Origin: CBDUXP01 sp965371225 [NCBI: uncultured bacterium]
GTDB lineage: Bacteria > Abyssobacteria > SURF-5 > CBDUXP01
Assembly (NCBI GenBank): GCA_965371225.1
Contig: CBDUXP010000009.1
Location: 39,064-103,063, forward strand
Direction: 5' to 3'
Length of the DNA stretch: 64,000 nucleotides
Positions 26,744 to 35,144 of this stretch are shown here, piece by piece (position 1 is the first letter of the stretch; every line of letters starts with the position of its first letter). The position numbers were made by a program, and so were the translations under genes. The notes beneath the pieces are model-generated. The model saw only the letters and a program-made list of their open reading frames with translations, did no database searches and was not told the DNA's origin.

Positions 26744-27327
26744 CCCGCAGCCGCCGTGCCGTGCGAGTGGGCATTCTCACCACCTTTGCCCTGCTTCTGT
26801 CCTGCATCACGATTAACGTGTACTTTCCCGCCGCCGAGCTGGAAACCGCCGCGGAGGAAATCGTCGAAGACATCTACACGCCTGACGAGACGCCGGCGCC
26901 CGTGTCACGCCGCCAGCACTTCCCGCTGCAGCTCGGGGCGCGCGCGGCGTTCGCGCAGATTGACATCAAGGTGACCACGCCGACGATTCGCGCCGTGCGC
27001 GCCAGCCTGGAGGCGCGCCACGCGAAGCTGCTGCCCTTCTACGAGCGCGGGGCACTGGGCATCAACCGGTCCGGCTACCTCGAACTGCGCGACGTGGCCG
27101 GCCTCAGCCTGAAAGACAAGGGTATGCTGACCAAGCTGCTGCAAGCGGATAACAAGGAGCGGCGCACGCTCTATGTCGAGATCATGCGCGCCAACCACCT
27201 GGAGCCGGAGCATCAGGCGGACGTGGAACGCATCTTCGCGGCGGAGTGGCGCGCCCGCGCCCGGCCGGGCTGGTGGGTGCAGGATGACGCCGGCGCCTGG
27301 AAGCGCACGCCGGTCCCGGCGGCCTAA
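26740..27327 (+). CDS. DUF1318 (YdbL-type) lipoprotein, partner of the YdbH-like protein
   Basis: The protein has 195 residues. A signal peptide ending in LLLSC gives a likely lipoprotein with Cys22. The mature start, CITINVYFPAAELETAAEEI, is the hallmark of DUF1318 lipoproteins. The rest is a helical periplasmic domain (YLELRDVAGLSLKDKGMLTK). In E. coli the lipoprotein YnbE and soluble YdbL are separate partners of YdbH; here one protein seems to combine an anchored YnbE-like start with a YdbL-like domain. It overlaps the YdbH-like gene by 4 bases. Confidence 0.78.
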   Translation: MTRSRRAVRVGILTTFALLLSCITINVYFPAAELETAAEEIVEDIYTPDETPAPVSRRQHFPLQLGARAAFAQIDIKVTTPTIRAVRASLEARHAKLLPFYERGALGINRSGYLELRDVAGLSLKDKGMLTKLLQADNKERRTLYVEIMRANHLEPEHQADVERIFAAEWRARARPGWWVQDDAGAWKRTPVPAA

Positions 27328-27379
27328 CCCCGTGTCTCCAGCCGGGTTAGCGCCGCCCGGTGGCAGGCGGTGGCTTGCC

Positions 27380-27409
27380 TTGACACTGTTGTAAACGCCT
27401 CTCTACCAT
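27380..27409 (+). promoter_or_regulatory. Sigma70-type promoter for the CCA-adding enzyme gene
   Basis: A perfect -35 box TTGACA (27380-27385) is followed after 18 bases by TACCAT (27404-27409). The predicted transcript would begin about 60 bases before the ATG at 27474. It is the only clear promoter in the 146-base gap after the DUF1318 gene. Confidence 0.55.
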
Positions 27410-27473
27410 GACCTCTACGACGGATCGCCCCGCACAGGCGGCCCCGAATGCGCGGGTGCGCCGCTGAATCGTT

Positions 27474-28859
27474 ATGGAACTCCCCAAGTTCGCCACACAG
27501 CTTCTCCGATTGTTCGCGGATGCCGGGCACGAGGCGTATCTGGTCGGCGGGACCGTGCGCGACTTGCTGCGCGGGGCGACGCTGGCGCCGGACCTGGACT
27601 TCGCCACCCCGACTCTTCCCGAGGACACGGAACGTATTCTGCGCGGGGCCGGCTTCAAGCCTTTCGCCCCCGGCCGGCGCTACGGCACCATTTCCGTCCG
27701 CGCGAACGGGCTGACCGCCGAGATCACCACCTTCCGGTGCCACGAGCGGTACCGCGCCGGCTCGCGGCATCCGAAAGTGGCTTTTGGCGGCGCGATCGAA
27801 GAAGACCTGCGGCGGCGGGACTTCACCATGAACGCTATCGCTCTGGACCGGCACGGCACTTTCGTGGATCCGTTCAATGGCCGCGCCGCCATCGAGGCGA
27901 AGCGGATCGAGGTCCCGGGCGACATCGAGGCTACGCTGCGCGACGATCCCCTGCGGTTGCTGCGGCTCGCCCGGTTCGTGTCACAGCTTGGCTTTTATCC
28001 CACGCCCACCCTGGCGCAGGCCGCCGGGGAACTGGCCTTTCTCATTACGAGCGTCTCCCGCGAGCGCTGGAAGCGCGAACTAGAGAAGCTCCTGGTCGGC
28101 GACGGGGTGGGGGCGGGCCTGGAGTTCCTGCTGCAGGCGAACCTGCTGACGTTCATGATGCCCGAGCTGACGCTGATGAAAGGGTCGGACCAGCGCAGCA
28201 AGCACCACTACAAGGACGTGTGGGAACACACGAAGCAGACCTTGCAGCAGGCGCCTCCCCTCCCCAACGTGCGGTGGGGGCTCCTGTTCCACGACTGCGG
28301 GAAGCCGTATACCAAGACGGTCCGCGGCGGCGAGGTCCACTTCTTTTACCACGAAGTGGTGAGCAACATTATCTCAAATAGCATCATGAGTCGCCTGCGG
28401 TTCTCCAAAGAACAGCGCGCGACGGTCTCCAAACTCGTCGCAAACCACATGCGGCCGAATTCTTACGATCCGTCCTGGAGCGATTCTGCCGTTCGCCGGC
28501 TCCGGCGCGACATGGCCGACACCTGGCCGGAGATGGTGGCGATGGCCCGTGCCGATATCACTTCGCGCCGGCCGAACGTGGTCAAGCGTTGCGTGTCCCG
28601 GCTTGAAGACCTGGTCGCTCGGGCGGAGACCATTGGTATGGCGGATGCGCGGACGCGGGTCTTACCGAAAGGATTGGGCACCGCCATCATGCACGAGTGG
28701 ACCCTGCCTGCGGGACCCGAGATCGGATCCGCGATGACCTACCTGCGCGATGGTATCGACGCCGGCCAACTCGAGCCGGGCGAGGAGATCGCGTACTACC
28801 TGGCGGCGTTGCGTGCGGGATACGCCCCACTGGCGAACCGGCGCGGGGCCGCATGCTAG
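27474..28859 (+). CDS. CCA-adding enzyme / poly(A) polymerase family nucleotidyltransferase with HD domain
   Basis: The protein has 461 residues. The class II nucleotidyltransferase head has LVGGTVRDLLRG and the catalytic DLDFAT, then RRRDFTMNAIA and the RLLRLARF neck. The C-terminal half has an HD-type domain (GLLFHDCGKPYT, VANHMRP). These enzymes add or repair the 3' CCA of tRNA; a poly(A) polymerase cannot be excluded from motifs alone. Its own promoter lies at 27380-27409. The stop overlaps the next gene (ATGCTAG). Confidence 0.88.
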   Translation: MELPKFATQLLRLFADAGHEAYLVGGTVRDLLRGATLAPDLDFATPTLPEDTERILRGAGFKPFAPGRRYGTISVRANGLTAEITTFRCHERYRAGSRHPKVAFGGAIEEDLRRRDFTMNAIALDRHGTFVDPFNGRAAIEAKRIEVPGDIEATLRDDPLRLLRLARFVSQLGFYPTPTLAQAAGELAFLITSVSRERWKRELEKLLVGDGVGAGLEFLLQANLLTFMMPELTLMKGSDQRSKHHYKDVWEHTKQTLQQAPPLPNVRWGLLFHDCGKPYTKTVRGGEVHFFYHEVVSNIISNSIMSRLRFSKEQRATVSKLVANHMRPNSYDPSWSDSAVRRLRRDMADTWPEMVAMARADITSRRPNVVKRCVSRLEDLVARAETIGMADARTRVLPKGLGTAIMHEWTLPAGPEIGSAMTYLRDGIDAGQLEPGEEIAYYLAALRAGYAPLANRRGAAC

Positions 28860-29575
28860 GAGCGCGGCTTGGGCGCGGACTCGGCCTTATTCTCGGCGCG
28901 GGAGCCTTCGCGATCCCCGCACATGCGCAGGCACGCGCGTGGACGGAGGATGAGCCGCCGCCCGGATACAATGAAGCCCTGGCTCGGGGCGCGCAGGAAG
29001 TGCGGCGCCTGCCGGGGCGGGCATGGCCGGAGTTGGAGGCCCTGAGTGATGCCGACCTCGACGCGCAAGATCGCCAACTGAAGATCGAGCGCAAGGCGCG
29101 GGTCCGGGCGCTGGCGGGGATAGGCGAGGAAATTCGGCAACTGGACGAGCGATTGCGCAAGAAGCTCTCCGAGCCCCAGCGGAAGAAGATTGCGTACCGG
29201 CGTGCGTTGCTTAATTACCGCGTCGCGGTCGAGGAACGCCAAGTCCGTTTGATTTCCGGGCACTTGAAGGTCCTGAACGCGCAACGGGCCCGCCGCCGCG
29301 GCGATCCCGAACCCGGCGCGCCGGGCGATCCGACCGCGCCGGAGAACGTGCGACAGGCAAAGGCGGCCGTGGAACTGTTGGCCAAGTATGATGAAGCGTT
29401 GCAGCAGGTCCTGCGCCGGGAGCCGTTTACTGAGGCGGATGTGATTTACGCATTGGGCCTGCTCAACGAGAAGGCGCAGGTCCAGACCATGCTCAGCGAG
29501 TACATGGGGCTGTTGGAAACCCACACCGGGGCGGCGGAAGCTGCGACAGCCCCGGCGGCAGAGGCCGGGTCGTGA
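28853..29575 (+). CDS. Secreted helical protein of unknown function
   Basis: The protein has 240 residues. The start at 28853 overlaps the CCA-enzyme stop and gives a good signal peptide (LGLILGAGAFAIPAHAQA). The mature protein is charged and helical, with a coiled-coil-like stretch (DERLRKKLSEPQRKKIAYRR). I recognise no family. A short lipoprotein gene follows with a 4-base overlap, so the two may act together at the envelope. Confidence 0.7.
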   Translation: MLGARLGRGLGLILGAGAFAIPAHAQARAWTEDEPPPGYNEALARGAQEVRRLPGRAWPELEALSDADLDAQDRQLKIERKARVRALAGIGEEIRQLDERLRKKLSEPQRKKIAYRRALLNYRVAVEERQVRLISGHLKVLNAQRARRRGDPEPGAPGDPTAPENVRQAKAAVELLAKYDEALQQVLRREPFTEADVIYALGLLNEKAQVQTMLSEYMGLLETHTGAAEAATAPAAEAGS

Positions 29576-30003
29576 AGCGCGGCCGCGGCGGCGCACGCGG
29601 CGTGGCGCTGGTGGCGCTCGCGTGGATCTGCGTCGGATGCATCACGCCCAGCGGGCAGCGGATCCCCGGTGCCGGCCGGAACGCGCAAGCGACGACCCAA
29701 GTCTTCATCGCGTGCGAGAACATTGAAGTGGTGCCCGAGGAGTTGCGCGAGTCGGGCTGGATCTTTGTCGACGACGCGTTCTTTGGATACACGAGCCGGC
29801 CGGCCTACCGCCGGGCGCTGGGCAACGCGCTCATCGTCGGCGCTATGCGGGTCGAGAAGAACCACGTGCATCAATTGAAGGTGGTCTTCAAGGGGTACGA
29901 GCCCGTGGTGGTGGAGAGGTACTTCGGCAATCTGCAGGAGTACGTGGTGCCCTTCCGGCTGCGGCCGCTGCAGCCGAAGCCCGTGGCGGCAGAGGAGACG
30001 TAG
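29572..30003 (+). CDS. Small lipoprotein with beta-rich domain
   Basis: The protein has 143 residues from a GTG start overlapping the preceding stop. The signal peptide ends WICVGC, a lipobox, with Cys at residue 23. The mature part resembles short PEGA-like beta modules that carry bulky surface patches (GWIFVDDAFFGYTS, HQLKVVFKGYEPVVVERYF), but this match is weak. It is followed 1 base later by the rhomboid gene. Confidence 0.68.
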   Translation: MKRGRGGARGVALVALAWICVGCITPSGQRIPGAGRNAQATTQVFIACENIEVVPEELRESGWIFVDDAFFGYTSRPAYRRALGNALIVGAMRVEKNHVHQLKVVFKGYEPVVVERYFGNLQEYVVPFRLRPLQPKPVAAEET

Positions 30004-30004
30004 C

Positions 30005-30847
30005 GTGGGGCGGCGGTGGCCGGAATTCGGTGGCGGCGGCTACGGGCCGGCGGATCGTCTGACGCCCGTCGTCCGCTCCCTGATCCTGGCCAACGGCATT
30101 ATCTTTCTGGTGACCTTGATCGCGACCCGCCTCGGCGGCGGCGGCGCCATCTACTCGCTCTTCGGCTTGGTGCCGGCCGCGTTCTGGCAGGGCATGCTCT
30201 GGCAGCCGTTCACCTACCTGTTCCTCCACCTGGACCTGTGGCACATCATCTTCAACATGCTGTGTCTCTGGTTCTTCGGCCGGGACATTGAGGAGCAGTG
30301 GGGCGCCCGGTCCTTCCTTTCGTACTACATGGTGTGCGGGGTGGGGGCCGGCCTGTGTGTGGCCGTCGCGGGGTTCGGCGAAACCGTACCCACCGTCGGG
30401 GCGTCCGGCGCCGTGTTCGGCCTGCTGCTGGCGTTCGCCATCCTCTTTCCGGACCGGACGATTCTGTTCATGCTGCTCTTCCCGATGCCCGCCAGGTACG
30501 CCGCGGCGCTCTTCGGGCTCATCGAACTGCTTATCCTGGTCAGCAGCGGACCCAACGCCGGTGGTATTTCGCAGGTGGCCCACTTGGGCGGCGCGGTGGT
30601 GGGCTTCTTCTACCTGCGCTACTCGTACAGCGTGCGGCTGTGGTGGTTCGAGCGCGCGGACCGGCGCCGCCAGCGGCAGGCGGAGAACGACGCGCGCCGC
30701 GAAGGCGAATGGCGCGCATTTATCTCCGAGGAACTCGATCCGATTCTGGAGAAGATCAATCGCGAGGGCATTCATACGCTGACCGAGGAAGAGAAAAAAA
30801 TCCTTCGCCGCGCCAAGGGGCGGTCGCCGCGGCGGAATCACCCGTAG
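30005..30847 (+). CDS. Rhomboid family intramembrane serine protease
   Basis: The protein has 280 residues with six predicted membrane helices. The catalytic motifs are present: HLDLWHIIFNMLCLWFFG in the second helix, the nucleophile in GASGAVFG and the catalytic His in VAHLGGAVVGF. This is a six-helix prokaryotic rhomboid followed by a charged cytoplasmic tail that is predicted helical. Rhomboids cleave membrane proteins within or near their transmembrane segments; the substrate is unknown. Start is the GTG at 30005, 1 base after the lipoprotein gene. Confidence 0.9.
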   Translation: MGRRWPEFGGGGYGPADRLTPVVRSLILANGIIFLVTLIATRLGGGGAIYSLFGLVPAAFWQGMLWQPFTYLFLHLDLWHIIFNMLCLWFFGRDIEEQWGARSFLSYYMVCGVGAGLCVAVAGFGETVPTVGASGAVFGLLLAFAILFPDRTILFMLLFPMPARYAAALFGLIELLILVSSGPNAGGISQVAHLGGAVVGFFYLRYSYSVRLWWFERADRRRQRQAENDARREGEWRAFISEELDPILEKINREGIHTLTEEEKKILRRAKGRSPRRNHP

Positions 30848-30922
30848 CCTGATGGGCGTTGCCCGACCGCCCGCGCCCGGTACAGCCGCGCACGTGCAGC
30901 ACATGCGCGTGGCCGCGTCCCA

Positions 30923-31339
30923 GTGAGGCGCGCACTCCTCGGCGGATGCGTCGCCGTGCTCCTGTGCGGGGCGAGCGGCGGCGCGGCGCGGGCGGAGCAG
31001 CGGCTGTACCACCTCCGCGTGACCACCGCAGACGGTCATCGGTATGACACGCTGTCGACGGAGGACCCCTTCACGTATGCCTCGCTCGTGGGCGGGCAGA
31101 TTGTGGTGTCGCGCGACTACCGCCGCATCTGGAGTCCCCAGGTGAAGGTGACGGTCGTCGCCTCCTGGATCGAACATCGCCTCCCCTTGCGCGACCATTG
31201 GACGACCATTTTGCGCGAACGGGGGTTCTTCAGCGTGCACAATCACAAGCTCCTGCAACGGCGGCGCCCCCTGACCCCGGCGCAGATGCGGGAGCCCGAG
31301 TCCGTCACGCCTCCACGGACATCGAGGCGTAAGCGGTAG
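30923..31339 (+). CDS. Secreted protein of unknown function
   Basis: The protein has 138 residues from a GTG start. The signal peptide (LLGGCVAVLLCGASGGAARA) has an early Cys, but a signal peptidase I site after ARA is more likely than lipidation. The mature protein contains YHLRVTTADGHRYDTLSTED and a basic C-terminus. I recognise no family. It follows the rhomboid gene by 75 bases. Confidence 0.6.
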   Translation: MRRALLGGCVAVLLCGASGGAARAEQRLYHLRVTTADGHRYDTLSTEDPFTYASLVGGQIVVSRDYRRIWSPQVKVTVVASWIEHRLPLRDHWTTILRERGFFSVHNHKLLQRRRPLTPAQMREPESVTPPRTSRRKR

Positions 31340-31348
31340 CCGACCCCG

Positions 31349-31357
31349 TGCTAGAAT
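31349..31357 (+). promoter_or_regulatory. Extended -10 box for a leaderless purN transcript
   Basis: TGCTAGAAT is an extended -10 element whose hexamer TAGAAT (31352-31357) ends 7 bases before the ATG at 31365. The earlier ATG at 31356 overlaps the box itself. Transcription would start at or next to the second ATG. There is no Shine-Dalgarno sequence. Confidence 0.5.
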
Positions 31358-31364
31358 GCCGCGC

Positions 31365-32009
31365 ATGCCGCTCGTGATAGGGGTGCTCGGCTCCGGAGAA
31401 GGGACGAATTTCCAGGCGATCGCGGACGCCATCGCCGCTGGCTCCCTGCGCAACGTCGGCATCGGGATCGTCCTCTCCGATCGAGAGGATGCGCGCATTC
31501 TCGAACGCGCCCATGCCGCCGGCGCGCCCGCCCGCTGGATCGACCCCGGGCGCTTCAAGACGAAGCTCGAACCCGAAGCGGAAGCGCAATACGTCGCGGC
31601 ATTGCAGGAACACGATGTGGAACTCGTGGTGCTGGCCGGCTTCATGCGCATCCTCAAGGCCCCGTTCCTCGCAGCGTATCCGGCGCGCATCATCAATATT
31701 CACCCCTCACTCCTCCCCGCGTTTCCCGGGATCGCGGCCTGGAAGCAGGCCCTGGCGGCGGGCGTGAAGGTCACCGGCTGCACGGTACACACCATCGATG
31801 CGGAGATCGACCAGGGGCCCATCCTCGCCCAGGCGGCCGTACCGGTGGCGTGGGACGATACCCCCGACTCCCTCCTCGCGCGCATCCACGGGCAGGAGCA
31901 CCGGCTGTATCCCCAGGTGATTCAAGCGTTTGCGGACGGGCGTGTGGCGCAGGCGGGGCCCCACACGCACATCCTTCCGGATGCCGGGGCGCCCGCGGGC
32001 AGCCTTTGA
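31365..32009 (+). CDS. purN: Phosphoribosylglycinamide formyltransferase
   Basis: The protein has 214 residues. PurN transfers a formyl group from 10-formyl-tetrahydrofolate to GAR in purine synthesis. Visible motifs are the N-terminal GVLGSGEGTNFQAI, the active-site INIHPSLLPAFPG (Asn and His) and the catalytic Asp region HTIDAEIDQGPIL. The start is set at 31365 because the alternative ATG at 31356 lies inside the -10 box. No other purine gene is adjacent. Confidence 0.93.
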   Translation: MPLVIGVLGSGEGTNFQAIADAIAAGSLRNVGIGIVLSDREDARILERAHAAGAPARWIDPGRFKTKLEPEAEAQYVAALQEHDVELVVLAGFMRILKAPFLAAYPARIINIHPSLLPAFPGIAAWKQALAAGVKVTGCTVHTIDAEIDQGPILAQAAVPVAWDDTPDSLLARIHGQEHRLYPQVIQAFADGRVAQAGPHTHILPDAGAPAGSL

Positions 32010-32078
32010 CACCCTTTGCCCGCGGGTGAGAAGATGAATAGAATTGCCCGCGCCGACGCGTACACGCGAGTGTTGTGC

Positions 32079-32675
32079 ATGCTGAATGAAAGTGTCCTGG
32101 TCCTGAATCGATCCTGGCTGGCGGTGAACGTAGCCAATGTGCGCCGCGCCGTCTCGCTCGTGTACCGCGACCTGGCCCGGATCGTGACGCCGGAAGATTT
32201 TGCGACCTACTCGTTCACCGCGTGGCAGGAGATTTCTGCCGCCCCGCCGTCTGCAAACGGCAACGGCACGGGAAACGGGCATACGCTGCACACCATCACG
32301 TTCCCCTTCCGCGTGCCGGAAGTGATCGTGCTGACGTTCTTCAACTCCGTGCACCGGCGCGAGGTGCCCCTGTCCCGCCGCGCGCTTATGGAGCGGGACG
32401 CGCAGACCTGCCAGTACTGCGGCCGGCCGGGCAAGCGAACGGAGCTGACCGTGGATCACGTGGTCCCCCGCAGTCAGGGGGGCACGCATTCCTGGGACAA
32501 CGTGGTGCTGGCGTGCATGAGCTGCAATCTGCGCAAAGGCAATCGCACCCCCTGGGAAGCGCACATGCCGCTGCGCCGCCGCCCGCAACGCCCCCAGTGG
32601 CTGCCTCACGCCTCCGCCATGGCTCTCATCTCGCGCAAACCGAGCTGGCGCCCCTTCCTCCACGGGGCGGACTGA
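32079..32675 (+). CDS. HNH endonuclease family protein
   Basis: The protein has 198 residues from this start. The HNH core is complete: CQYCG, LTVDHVVPRSQGG, WDNVVLACMSCN, with four Cys for zinc. The N-terminus MLNESVLVLNRSWLAVNV is typical of a widespread chromosomal HNH family of unknown biological role. An ATG at 32034 would add 15 residues, but a -10-like TAGAAT (32039-32044) lies within that extension, so the later ATG is preferred. It sits between purN and priA. Confidence 0.85.
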   Translation: MLNESVLVLNRSWLAVNVANVRRAVSLVYRDLARIVTPEDFATYSFTAWQEISAAPPSANGNGTGNGHTLHTITFPFRVPEVIVLTFFNSVHRREVPLSRRALMERDAQTCQYCGRPGKRTELTVDHVVPRSQGGTHSWDNVVLACMSCNLRKGNRTPWEAHMPLRRRPQRPQWLPHASAMALISRKPSWRPFLHGAD

Positions 32676-32696
32676 GCCGCGGCCGCGGAGGCTGGC

Positions 32697-35144
32697 GTGC
32701 CATCTGCGGTTGCACGCGTCGCGGTCAACCGCCCGCTGCCCGAGCCCTTGGACTACGCGCTGCCCCCCGAACTGGCAGAGACCGCGCAGCGTGGTATGCG
32801 GGTCCGCGTGCCGCTGCTGCGCGCGCGCGCGCTGGGCGTCATCGTTGACTTCGCCGACGCGAGTCCGTACCCCAACTTGCGTCCCATCAGTGCCGTGCTG
32901 GACGACCGGCCCGTGTTTGATGCGGAGATGCTCCGCCTGACGCAGTGGATCGCCGAGTACTACGGGTGTAGCTGGGGCGAAAGCCTCGCGTGCGCAGCCC
33001 CGCCCGGCGGCGCGTGGCATCCCAAGGTGCGGTACCGAGTGGCCGAACCGTTGCCGATGGCTTTCGACGCCTTGCTGGCCGGGGTGGCCGGGGCGCCGCG
33101 CCAGGCAGCGGTCCTCACGTACCTGCGCGAGCAGGGGAGCGCCACGCCGCGCATGATTCAGGACGCGACGGGCGGGGGCGCCCCCCATTCGGTGCTGCGC
33201 CGGTTGCTCGACGCGGGGTGCATCGAGCCGGTGACCGGCCGGGACCGCATGGTCGCACGGCCTCGCACCGTGCTCACCGTTGAACCCGTGTGCCCCCCCG
33301 AAGAACTGCGCATGCACGCCTTGAAAGTCGAGAACGCTGCGCCCCGTCAGGCCGCCGTGCTCCAGGCGCTCAGCGCGAGCCCCGGCCAGTGGCGCGTGTC
33401 AGAGCTGCTGGCCGCCACGTCGGCCGGGCACGGGACGCTGCGCGCGCTGGAACGAAAGGCGCTGGTGCGGTTGGTGCCCCTGGAGTTTGCGCGGACGCCC
33501 GGCGCGGCGGAGCCGGTCCTGCACGATGCCGCCGAGGTGACGCTCACCGCCGAACAGGAAGTCGCGCTGACTGCGGTGGAAACGCATCTGGAGTCCGCCT
33601 CCTTCACCACGTGCCTGCTCGAAGGCGTGACCAGCAGCGGGAAGACCGAGGTCTACCTGCGCGCGGCGGAACGGGCGCTGGCGCTCGACCGGGATGTGAT
33701 CGTGCTCGTGCCGGAAATCTCGCTGACCGCCCAGACGGTCGCCCGCTTTCAGGCGCGGTTCGGGGATCAGGTAGCGGTGCTGCACAGCCGCCTCTCCATG
33801 GGTGAACGGGCCGACCAGTGGCGCGCCCTCCAGGCCGGCACCATGCGCATTGCCATCGGCCCACGGTCCGCCGTCTTCGCGCCGGTCCCGCGGCTGGGGC
33901 TCATCGTGGTCGATGAGGAGCACGATGGGGCGTACAAGCAGCAGGACGCACCCCGGTACCACGCGCGCGACGTGGCGGTGATGCGCGCGCGCATGGTCGG
34001 TGCGGTGGCGTTGCTCGGGACGGCGACGCCGTCCCTGGAAAGTGCAGTCAACCTGACCGCTGGAAAATACACCGGTCTCGCGCTGACGCGCCGCGCCGGC
34101 GGCGCCCCCCTGCCCCCCGTGACGGTGATCGACTTGCGACAGGCGCTCCGGGGCCGGCGGGACCGCACCTGCGCGGACCCGCTCTTGGACGCGCTGGGGG
34201 AAACCCTCACCCGCGGGGACCAGGCCATTCTTTTCCTCAACCGCCGCGGCTTCGCCCCGACCCTGCTCTGCCCCGCGTGCGGGCTGAGTCAAAGTTGCGA
34301 GCACTGCAGTGTCTCCATGATCTGGCACCGCGCACCCGACCTGGTGCGCTGCCACTACTGCAACGCGGAACGGGCTACGCCGCGCGTATGTACGTACTGC
34401 GGCGGCGAGTCCCTGGTGCCTCTCGGCGCCGGCACGCAGAAAGTCGAGCGGGAGATCGGGGAGCTGTTCCCCGGGGCCCGGGTGGTGCGGATGGATGCGG
34501 ACACGACGACCCGCAAGGGGGCGCACGCGCGGATCCTCGGCCAGGTGGGCCGCGGCGAAGTCGACGTGCTGATCGGTACCCAGATGATCGCGAAGGGGCT
34601 CGACTTTCCGAATGTGACGCTCGTGGGCGTGATCAACGTGGATACGGGTTTGACCCTACCGGACTTTCGCGCCGCGGAGCGTACCGCCCAGGTGCTGACG
34701 CAAGTGGCGGGGCGCAGCGGCCGGGGCCCGAAGGGGGGACGGGTCATTTTCCAAACCTACCGGCCGGACCACTATGCGGTGCGCGCAGCGGCGGCGCATG
34801 ATTATGCCGCCTTCGTCGCGCACGAGCTGCCCCTGCGGCAGGAGTTGGGGTATCCGCCCTGGCGGCACCTGGGCCGCGTGCTGTGCGATGGGGCGACGCA
34901 GGCGGCGGTGGTGCGCGAGATCACGCGATTGGCCGCCGTGCTGAAGCGCGCGTCCGTCCAGGTCTTGGGGCCGGCTCCTGCGCCGTTGGGGCGCGTGCAG
35001 AGGCGCTTTCGCTGGCATTGCCAAGTGTTGAGCGAGCGGCCGGGCGTGCTGCGTCGGGCCCTGGCGGCCGTGCGCGATGCCGGTGCGTCCGGTTCCGCGG
35101 GCGTGCGGACGACCGTCGACATGGACGCGTACAACCTTCTCTAG
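32697..35144 (+). CDS. priA: Primosomal replication restart helicase PriA
   Basis: The protein has 815 residues, somewhat longer than E. coli PriA. The N-terminal 3'-DNA-binding domain starts RVAVNRPLPEPLDYALP. The helicase core has Walker A GVTSSGKTEVY, Walker B VVDEEHDGAYKQQ, and GTATPSLESA. The zinc-binding segment has eight Cys (CPACGLSQSCEHC, CHYC, CTYCGG). Motif VI is QVAGRSGRGPKGG. PriA reloads the replisome at stalled forks. The GTG start has GGAGG 6 bases upstream. Confidence 0.96.
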   Translation: MPSAVARVAVNRPLPEPLDYALPPELAETAQRGMRVRVPLLRARALGVIVDFADASPYPNLRPISAVLDDRPVFDAEMLRLTQWIAEYYGCSWGESLACAAPPGGAWHPKVRYRVAEPLPMAFDALLAGVAGAPRQAAVLTYLREQGSATPRMIQDATGGGAPHSVLRRLLDAGCIEPVTGRDRMVARPRTVLTVEPVCPPEELRMHALKVENAAPRQAAVLQALSASPGQWRVSELLAATSAGHGTLRALERKALVRLVPLEFARTPGAAEPVLHDAAEVTLTAEQEVALTAVETHLESASFTTCLLEGVTSSGKTEVYLRAAERALALDRDVIVLVPEISLTAQTVARFQARFGDQVAVLHSRLSMGERADQWRALQAGTMRIAIGPRSAVFAPVPRLGLIVVDEEHDGAYKQQDAPRYHARDVAVMRARMVGAVALLGTATPSLESAVNLTAGKYTGLALTRRAGGAPLPPVTVIDLRQALRGRRDRTCADPLLDALGETLTRGDQAILFLNRRGFAPTLLCPACGLSQSCEHCSVSMIWHRAPDLVRCHYCNAERATPRVCTYCGGESLVPLGAGTQKVEREIGELFPGARVVRMDADTTTRKGAHARILGQVGRGEVDVLIGTQMIAKGLDFPNVTLVGVINVDTGLTLPDFRAAERTAQVLTQVAGRSGRGPKGGRVIFQTYRPDHYAVRAAAAHDYAAFVAHELPLRQELGYPPWRHLGRVLCDGATQAAVVREITRLAAVLKRASVQVLGPAPAPLGRVQRRFRWHCQVLSERPGVLRRALAAVRDAGASGSAGVRTTVDMDAYNLL

